A DNA stretch of 18,713 nucleotides from Aeromicrobium sp. (GTDB taxonomy: Bacteria; Actinomycetota; Actinomycetes; Propionibacteriales; Nocardioidaceae), in contig JALRKU010000080.1 in NCBI GenBank assembly GCA_023254755.1, forward strand, positions 1-18,713. The letters are read 5' to 3'. The position numbers were made by a program, and so were the translations under genes. The notes under the pieces were generated by a model, which was not told where the DNA came from, searched no databases, and was given only the letters and a program-made list of their open reading frames with translations. Positions 14,128 to 18,713 of the stretch are shown here, piece by piece (within the stretch, counting starts at the first letter, position 1; each line of letters opens with the position of its first letter).

Positions 14128-14156
14128 ATTCTGGAATTCATGGTGAGCTGGGTCAG
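14128..14156 (-). promoter_or_regulatory. Candidate ald promoter with overlapping operator
   Basis: On the minus strand CTGACC (14156-14151) and CAGAAT (14133-14128) are 17 bases apart, each a 4/6 match to consensus. The -10 lies within ATTCTGGAAT (14128-14137), an inverted repeat ATTC-TG-GAAT of the kind bound by Lrp-type regulators. The leader would be about 65 nt. Modest support only. Confidence 0.4.
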
Positions 14157-14185
14157 CGACGAAGATCCGACGCAGAGGAGGCGAT

Positions 14186-14647
14186 GTGCCGAAGGATGTT
14201 CTCGACCCCGTCGACCGCCGCATCGTCGACGTGCTGCGGGCCCACGGCCGACTGCCCAACAACGCCCTGGCCGACCGGGTGGGCGTGGCACCGTCGACGT
14301 GCCTCACGCGACTGCGCTCGCTGGTGGACCGCGGCGTCGTGTCGGGCTTCCACGCCGAGGTCGACCCGCGATGGATCGGCCGGCCGACCGAGGCGATGAT
14401 CGCGGTCCGGCTGCGGGCCGAGGCCCGTGCTCGCATGGCCGACTTCTTTGCGATGGTCGCGGCCATGGAGCCGGTGCTCAACGCCTACTACCTGGCGGGT
14501 GCCGACGACTTCCACCTCCACGTCGCGACCGAGGACACCGAGGCGCTGCGGGCGTTCGTGACCGACGTGCTGAGCACGCGTCCGGAGGTCGCGCGCACCG
14601 AGACGAACCTGATCTTCGCCCACCGGCGCGGTGGCGGTGCGGGCTGA
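14186..14647 (+). CDS. aldR: Lrp/AsnC family regulator, likely AldR
   Basis: This 153-residue regulator has the Lrp layout: an N-terminal helix-turn-helix (about residues 7-50, LDPVDRRIVDVLRAHGRLPN then LADRVGVAPSTCLTRLRSL) and a C-terminal RAM ligand domain with YYLAGADDFHLHVATED (about 101-117). Such proteins form octamers that bind an amino acid. The start is GTG 14186 with GAGGAGG just upstream; an overlapping ATG at 14184 is out of frame. Its divergent position beside ald is the same as that of AldR, which controls alanine dehydrogenase in M. tuberculosis, so the role is inferred from context and family. It is convergent with the ASCH gene (4-base gap). Confidence 0.88.
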   Translation: MPKDVLDPVDRRIVDVLRAHGRLPNNALADRVGVAPSTCLTRLRSLVDRGVVSGFHAEVDPRWIGRPTEAMIAVRLRAEARARMADFFAMVAAMEPVLNAYYLAGADDFHLHVATEDTEALRAFVTDVLSTRPEVARTETNLIFAHRRGGGAG

Positions 14648-14651
14648 CGGG

Positions 14652-15158
14652 TCACACCGGGTAGAGCAGGCGGAACCGCTCGAGCACGACGGGCATCGTC
14701 GGCTCGAACCCGTGGTCGGGCGCGGCGTGCTCGGTGAAGTACCGCTGGTGGCCCTCGCGCCACGACGCCAGGGTGCGGTCGCCCTCGCCCTCGAGCCGGG
14801 CGTGCTCCTCGTCGACCTGGTCGAACGGCGTCACGTCGACCCGGGTGGTCTCGATGAGCGCACGGGGGTGCCCCTCGCCGTCGAGGACGATGCTCAGGTC
14901 GCCCGCCTGGGGCACGCGTTCTGGGCTGCCGTCCGGTCCGGGTGCCTCGTAGTCCCACAGCGCGCTCGCCGTGGCGGTCTTGGTGCCGTCGAGCACGAGC
15001 TCGAGCAGCTCGTCGGCGACCTCGGGCGTGGCGCCGAACGACCAGGCCGGAGGCGCGAGGACCTCGCCGGAGTAGGTGCCGAGGTAGCCGGGCACCGGGT
15101 TGATCCGCAGCTGGTGGCGGGCGGCGGTCCAGAACAGGTCGATCGCTTCGGCGCTCAT
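14652..15158 (-). CDS. ASCH domain-containing protein
   Basis: This is a 168-residue protein of the ASCH group, a fold related to PUA and thought to bind RNA or nucleotides. The family pattern is FGATPEVADELLELVLDGTK followed by TATASALWDYE (about 41-71), then PQAGDLSIVLDGEG and IETTRVDVTPFDQVDEEHA. It ends with the typical WREGHQRYF near 133-141. Some ASCH proteins hydrolyse N4-acetylcytidine, but those are shorter, so that role is not claimed. The ATG at 15158 lies five bases after a TAGGCT -10 that overlaps the stop of the upstream PLP enzyme, so it may have its own leaderless transcript besides read-through from the operon. Confidence 0.85.
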   Translation of the reverse strand: MSAEAIDLFWTAARHQLRINPVPGYLGTYSGEVLAPPAWSFGATPEVADELLELVLDGTKTATASALWDYEAPGPDGSPERVPQAGDLSIVLDGEGHPRALIETTRVDVTPFDQVDEEHARLEGEGDRTLASWREGHQRYFTEHAAPDHGFEPTMPVVLERFRLLYPV

Positions 15159-15163
15159 GCCGC

Positions 15164-15169
15164 AGCCTA
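15164..15169 (-). promoter_or_regulatory. -10 element for a leaderless ASCH mRNA, built on a stop codon
   Basis: TAGGCT (minus strand) ends five bases before the ATG at 15158. Its TAG is the stop codon of the upstream PLP enzyme. A clear ribosome site is absent. Confidence 0.45.
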
Positions 15170-16600
15170 TCTGCTGAGCCGGTCGAGGAAGGCCACGAGC
15201 AGCGCCTCGCGCAGAGCGGGGGGCGCGACGTCGAGCAGCGCGTTGACCGGAGCCATCTGCTCGGGCACCGCGACCTCGCCGCCGTCGCCGCCCAGTCCTG
15301 CGAGCGCGAGCAACCCGTCGAAGGCGGCGTCGTCGAGCGTGGCGGGGTCGATCGCCTCGGCCGCCGCGCGCAGCCCCTCGTCGACCTGGATCGGTCCGGC
15401 CGCCACCGCCTCGGCGACGGCCTCCGACAGGGCGGACAGCAGCGCGGGCACCGACGGAGCGGTCGCGGCGCACAGGGTCAGGTGGAGCGAGGGTGGCAGG
15501 TCCGCGAACGACATCTGTGGCTGCACGAACCAGCCCCGTCGGAGCATCAGGTCGCTGATCGTGAAGACGTCGCACGTGCCGTCGGTCTCGACCGTCACCA
15601 GCGAGGAGTCGGGGCTCGCGACGAGGTGCAGGTGCTCGATGCCGGCGAGGCCCGCGACGAGGGTGTCGACGGCGTCGAGGGTCGTGGCGACGAGATCGCG
15701 GTAGCCGTCGCGACCGATCGTCTGCACGACGGCCCAGGCCCCTGCGAGCGGCCCGCCCGACTTGGTGGACTGGGTCGTCGAGTTCAGCATCGTGTACCCC
15801 GGCCAGTCGGCGCTCGCGAAGAACTGGGCACGACGCAGGTCGGGCGTCGCGTGCAGCAGCAGCGAGACGCCCTTCGGGGTGTAGGCGTACTTGTGCAGGT
15901 CGACCGAGACGCTGGTGACGCCGTCGACGCGGAAGTCCCACGGGGCGACGTCGCGACCGAGCTCCTCGGCCCACGGCAGCACCCAGCCGCCGATGCAGGC
16001 GTCCACGTGCAGGCGCAGCCCGCGGCGCAGGGTCTCGGCCGCGACCTCATCGACCGGGTCGATCACGCCGTGGGCGTAGGACGGCGCGGAGACCGCCACC
16101 AGCACGACCTGCCCCTCGTGCTCGTCCATGGCCTCGGCCATCGCGACGGGGTCGGCGCGCTGCGTCACGGGATCGACGTCGACCGCCACCCGGCGGACCC
16201 CGAAGTAGTGGCCCGCCTTGTGGAACGCCGCGTGGATGGTGGTGGGCACGATCATCACCGGGTCGCTGACCCGCGCCGCGTCGCGCGCGGTCTGGACCGC
16301 GAGCAGGATCGACTCGGTGCCGCCCGAGGTGACGGTGCCGACCGCGCCGGGACCGTGGAGCAGGTCGCGGGCGAGGGCGACGAGCTCGCGCTCCATCGTG
16401 AGGAGGCTGGGGAACGCGGTGGGGTCGAGGCCGTTGCTCGACGCGTACATCGCCAGGGCTCGTCGGCCGACCTCGTCGGCCTCGGCGAGGCCGGAGTCGT
16501 AGACGTAGGCCAGGGTGCGACCGCCGTGGGTCGGCAGGTCGCCGGAGCGCAGCTCCTCCAGGTGGGCGAGGACCTGGTCGGGCGGGACGGGCTGGCTCAC
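15167..16600 (-). CDS. Sphingosine-1-phosphate lyase-like PLP-dependent enzyme
   Basis: This 477-residue enzyme is a fold-type I PLP protein most like sphingosine-1-phosphate lyase, which splits a phosphorylated long-chain base into phosphoethanolamine and an aldehyde. Matching stretches in order are VGTVTSGGTESILLA (87-101), the cofactor-stacking histidine in TIHAAFHKAGHYFG (121-134), AHGVIDPVDEVA (176-187), LHVDACIGGW with the PLP-nitrogen Asp200, WDFRVDGVTSVSVDLHKYAY with the Schiff-base Lys237, then TPKGVSLLL. A C-terminal tail ending in LVAFLDRLSR is also similar. It lacks the N-terminal membrane helix of eukaryotic lyases. The GTG at 16600 overlaps the stop of the permease gene (GTGA). 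A glutamate- or other amino-acid decarboxylase activity is the main alternative. Confidence 0.82.
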   Translation of the reverse strand: MSQPVPPDQVLAHLEELRSGDLPTHGGRTLAYVYDSGLAEADEVGRRALAMYASSNGLDPTAFPSLLTMERELVALARDLLHGPGAVGTVTSGGTESILLAVQTARDAARVSDPVMIVPTTIHAAFHKAGHYFGVRRVAVDVDPVTQRADPVAMAEAMDEHEGQVVLVAVSAPSYAHGVIDPVDEVAAETLRRGLRLHVDACIGGWVLPWAEELGRDVAPWDFRVDGVTSVSVDLHKYAYTPKGVSLLLHATPDLRRAQFFASADWPGYTMLNSTTQSTKSGGPLAGAWAVVQTIGRDGYRDLVATTLDAVDTLVAGLAGIEHLHLVASPDSSLVTVETDGTCDVFTISDLMLRRGWFVQPQMSFADLPPSLHLTLCAATAPSVPALLSALSEAVAEAVAAGPIQVDEGLRAAAEAIDPATLDDAAFDGLLALAGLGGDGGEVAVPEQMAPVNALLDVAPPALREALLVAFLDRLSR

Positions 16601-17913
16601 CGGGCCAGCCTCTCATCGAGTCGGTAGTGCCGGAGCAGCGCGAGCGACACGAGGACGAGCAGGCACGGCAGCAGGCCGAACCCGATCCGGATCGCCTCGG
16701 TCGTCGTGTCGGACTGCACGACGTCGACGCCGGCCTCGGACGACACGTAGCCGCCGGCCGCGAGCACGAGAGCCAGGACGGCAGGGCCCAGCGCGAGCCC
16801 CAGCGTCTCGCCCGCGGTCCAGACGCCGGTGTACACGCCGATCCGGTTCTGCCCGGTCTGCTCCGCGTCGTGCGCGGCGGCGTCGGGCAGCATCGCCATG
16901 GGGAAGACCTGGGCGCCCGCGTAGCCGAGGCCCGTGACCCCGGCGGCGACGTAGAGGGCGACCACGGCGTCGGTCGGGGCGAGGAACACCCCGGCCATCC
17001 CCGCGGCCATGACCGCCGACGACGCGAGGTACCCCGAGCGCTTGGAGCGCGTGCGGGCGTAGCGCTCCCACAGCGGCGTGACGAGCAGCGCGGGCCCGAC
17101 GAAGGCGGCGAAGAGCACGGTCGCGGCGCCGGTGTCGTCGAGCACGTCGTCGGCCATGTAGGCGACGCCCGCCAGCATGGTGCCGACGGCGAGGGCCTGC
17201 ACGACGAAGGTCAGCAGCAGCGCCCGGAAGTCGCGCGCCGCGGCGACCAGTGACAGCTGCTCGCGCAGCGTGCCGTCGGCGGTGTCGGTGCGGTGCTCGG
17301 GTGCGCCGCGCGTGCCGCGCCACGCACCGACGACGCCGATCGCGATGACCACGCCGACGTAGACGCCCATGACGCGGTGGCCCGTGACCTCGTCGTCGAA
17401 GGCGTCGACGACCATCGGGGCGGTCGCTCCCGAGAGCAGGATCGCGACGGCGAGCACGACGACGCGCCACGTCATCAACCGGGTGCGCTCGGCGTAGTCG
17501 AGCGTGAGCTCGGCAGGCATCGCGACGTAGGGGACCTGGAAGAACGCGTACGCCGTGGCGCACGCCAGGAACAGCACCACGACGTACGTCGCGGCCAGGC
17601 CCTCAGGTGACGTCGGACCCGCGAACAGCAGCGCGAAGCAGGCCGCGAGCGTCAGGCCGCCGCGCAGCAGGAACGGTCGGCGGCGGCCGTGGGGTGACTC
17701 GGACCGGTCGCTGATGCGGCCGGCCACCGGGTTCAGCAGCACGTCCCACGCCTTCGGCGCGAACACGACCGCTCCGGCGAGGAGGGCGCCGACGCCCAGC
17801 ACGTCGGTCAGGTACGGCAGCAGGAGCAGGCCCGGGACCGTCCCGAAGGTGCCGGTCGCGACGCTCCCGAGGGCGTACCCGCGGCGCACGCGCGACGTCA
17901 GGACCTGGGCCAT
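16597..17913 (-). CDS. MFS transporter of the GPH (MFS_2) type
   Basis: This 438-residue permease has about twelve hydrophobic segments. GPH-family features are the opening LGSVATGTFGTVPGLLLLPYL, the loop DVLLNPVAGRISDRSESPHG (about 57-76) followed by RRRPFLL, and the helix with FQVPYVAMPAELTLDYAER before a membrane span. Members move sugars or glycosides with a cation; the related animal MFSD2A moves lysophospholipids. The ATG at 17913 lies six bases after TAGGGT. The stop overlaps the start of the lyase-like gene, so permease and enzyme are made together, suggesting that the permease carries the enzyme's substrate or product. Substrate not determined. Confidence 0.85.
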   Translation of the reverse strand: MAQVLTSRVRRGYALGSVATGTFGTVPGLLLLPYLTDVLGVGALLAGAVVFAPKAWDVLLNPVAGRISDRSESPHGRRRPFLLRGGLTLAACFALLFAGPTSPEGLAATYVVVLFLACATAYAFFQVPYVAMPAELTLDYAERTRLMTWRVVVLAVAILLSGATAPMVVDAFDDEVTGHRVMGVYVGVVIAIGVVGAWRGTRGAPEHRTDTADGTLREQLSLVAAARDFRALLLTFVVQALAVGTMLAGVAYMADDVLDDTGAATVLFAAFVGPALLVTPLWERYARTRSKRSGYLASSAVMAAGMAGVFLAPTDAVVALYVAAGVTGLGYAGAQVFPMAMLPDAAAHDAEQTGQNRIGVYTGVWTAGETLGLALGPAVLALVLAAGGYVSSEAGVDVVQSDTTTEAIRIGFGLLPCLLVLVSLALLRHYRLDERLAR

Positions 17914-17919
17914 GGCGTC

Positions 17920-17925
17920 ACCCTA
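17920..17925 (-). promoter_or_regulatory. -10 element for a leaderless permease-lyase mRNA
   Basis: TAGGGT (minus strand) ends six bases before the ATG at 17913. The 42-base gap after otsA is just long enough to hold this promoter; no good -35 is seen. Confidence 0.55.
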
Positions 17926-17955
17926 GGGCGACCACGGGCCACGCCGAGGCGGATC

Positions 17956-18713
17956 TCAGACCGGCCGGACCGTCTTGCCGTGCGGATCGCGCACGTCGGT
18001 CAGCTCGCGCAGGAAGTTGGCGGCCCACAGGTCGATGTCGTTCTCCATGACCTGCCTGCGCATCGCCTTCATCCGGCGCGAGTTCTCGCGAGGACTGGCC
18101 TGCACGGCCTCGAGCAGGCGGGCCTTGAGGCCGTTGATGTCGTGCGGATTGACGTGGTACGCCTGCTTGAGCTCCGACGCCGCGCCCGCGAACTCGCTGA
18201 GCACCAGGGCGCCGCGGTCGTCGAAGCGGCACGCGACGTACTCCTTGGCGACCAGGTTCATGCCGTCGCGCAGCGGGGTGACGACCATGACGTCGGCGGC
18301 GCGGTAGAGCGCCGCCATCTCCTCGCGGGGGTACGACGTGTGCAGGTACTGGATCGGCTGCTGCCCGAGCCGGCCGACGTCGCCGTTGATGCGACCGACG
18401 ATCCGGTTGATGTCGTCGCGCAGGATCTTGTACTGCTGCACCCGTTCGCGCGACGGCGTGGCCACCTGGACGAACACGGCCTCACCGATCTCGAGCGAGC
18501 CGTCGTCGATGAGCTCGCCGAACGCCCGCAGCCGCTGGCGCAGGCCCTTGGTGTAGTCGAGTCGGTCGATGCCGAGGATCACGGTGCGCGGGTCGCCGAG
18601 CGACGCACGGATCTGGGCGGCGCGCTCCTGCACCTCGGGCGTCCGGGCGAGTGCCTCGAAGCCCGCCGCGTCGATCGAGATCGGGTAGGCGCGCGCCACG
18701 ACGGTGCGCCCGT
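17956..18713 (-). CDS. otsA: Trehalose-6-phosphate synthase (partial, N-terminus outside window)
   Basis: The last 252 residues of a GT20 enzyme that joins glucose from a nucleotide sugar to glucose-6-phosphate. The frame enters the window at GRTVVARAYPISID, a conserved OtsA stretch, so roughly the first half is missing. Active-site motifs are LGIDRLDYTKGLRQRLRAF (donor phosphate-binding Arg and Lys) and TPLRDGMNLVAKEYVA, followed by LVLSEFAGAASEL. The tail ends DPHGKTVRPV. A GTG at 18699 is internal, not a start. No trehalose phosphatase gene follows within the window; the next gene down is the GPH permease, which appears to have its own promoter. Confidence 0.95.
   Translation of the reverse strand, partial: GRTVVARAYPISIDAAGFEALARTPEVQERAAQIRASLGDPRTVILGIDRLDYTKGLRQRLRAFGELIDDGSLEIGEAVFVQVATPSRERVQQYKILRDDINRIVGRINGDVGRLGQQPIQYLHTSYPREEMAALYRAADVMVVTPLRDGMNLVAKEYVACRFDDRGALVLSEFAGAASELKQAYHVNPHDINGLKARLLEAVQASPRENSRRMKAMRRQVMENDIDLWAANFLRELTDVRDPHGKTVRPV

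Noticed and set aside
14056..14481. N-terminal extension of alanine dehydrogenase to 14481
   Set aside because: It would run antisense through the Lrp regulator and the shared promoter. Ald homology begins exactly at MIIGVPREVKNHEYRV.

Overview
This window is a very GC-rich chromosomal segment from an actinobacterium. The folP2-type/gpgS pair, the divergent ald/Lrp-regulator pair, otsA and the many leaderless-type starts all point to Actinomycetota. A Nocardioidaceae-like host (Aeromicrobium or Nocardioides) is my best guess, but I could not search a database. It is densely packed: 19 normal-sized genes and one possible 22-codon gene, no RNA genes, no transposase, no phage genes, and no gene-free stretch above 300 bases. 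The longest gap is 249 bases.

Layout. 1-1041: a DUF4386 membrane protein (cut by the window edge) divergent from a TetR regulator, with two operator copies between them. 1045-3678: a secreted-type lipase divergent from a ferredoxin-reductase-type flavoprotein, separated by a repeat element. 3679-6102: a thiolase-SDR operon divergent from an HxlR regulator. 6104-8523: a DoxX protein, then gpgS and folP2. 8520-11548: an AI-2E-family membrane protein, uracil-DNA glycosylase and an MFS permease. 11614-14647: a second MFS permease, alanine dehydrogenase and its Lrp/AsnC-type regulator, with a second repeat element between the first two. 14652-17913: an ASCH protein, a sphingosine-1-phosphate-lyase-like PLP enzyme and a GPH-type permease. 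17956-end: the C-terminal half of trehalose-6-phosphate synthase.

Three patterns stand out. First, two intergenic elements of 132 and 134 bp are unrelated in sequence but have the same design. Each is built from short units at an exact period (39 bp in one, 21 bp in the other), with half the units in each orientation, so the ends are perfect 18-bp inverted repeats. The second element supplies the stop codon of one neighbour and the last codons of the other. Second, about eight genes start 5-8 nt downstream of a TANNNT (mostly TAGGNT) -10 hexamer, as expected for leaderless mRNAs; in two cases the TAG stop of the upstream gene forms the first half of that hexamer. Third, an S1P-lyase-like enzyme is translationally coupled to a permease, suggesting uptake and cleavage of a phosphorylated amino-alcohol.

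Regulation appears mostly local. TetR, HxlR and Lrp-type regulators each sit divergently beside the gene or operon they probably control, with candidate operators in the shared promoter region.
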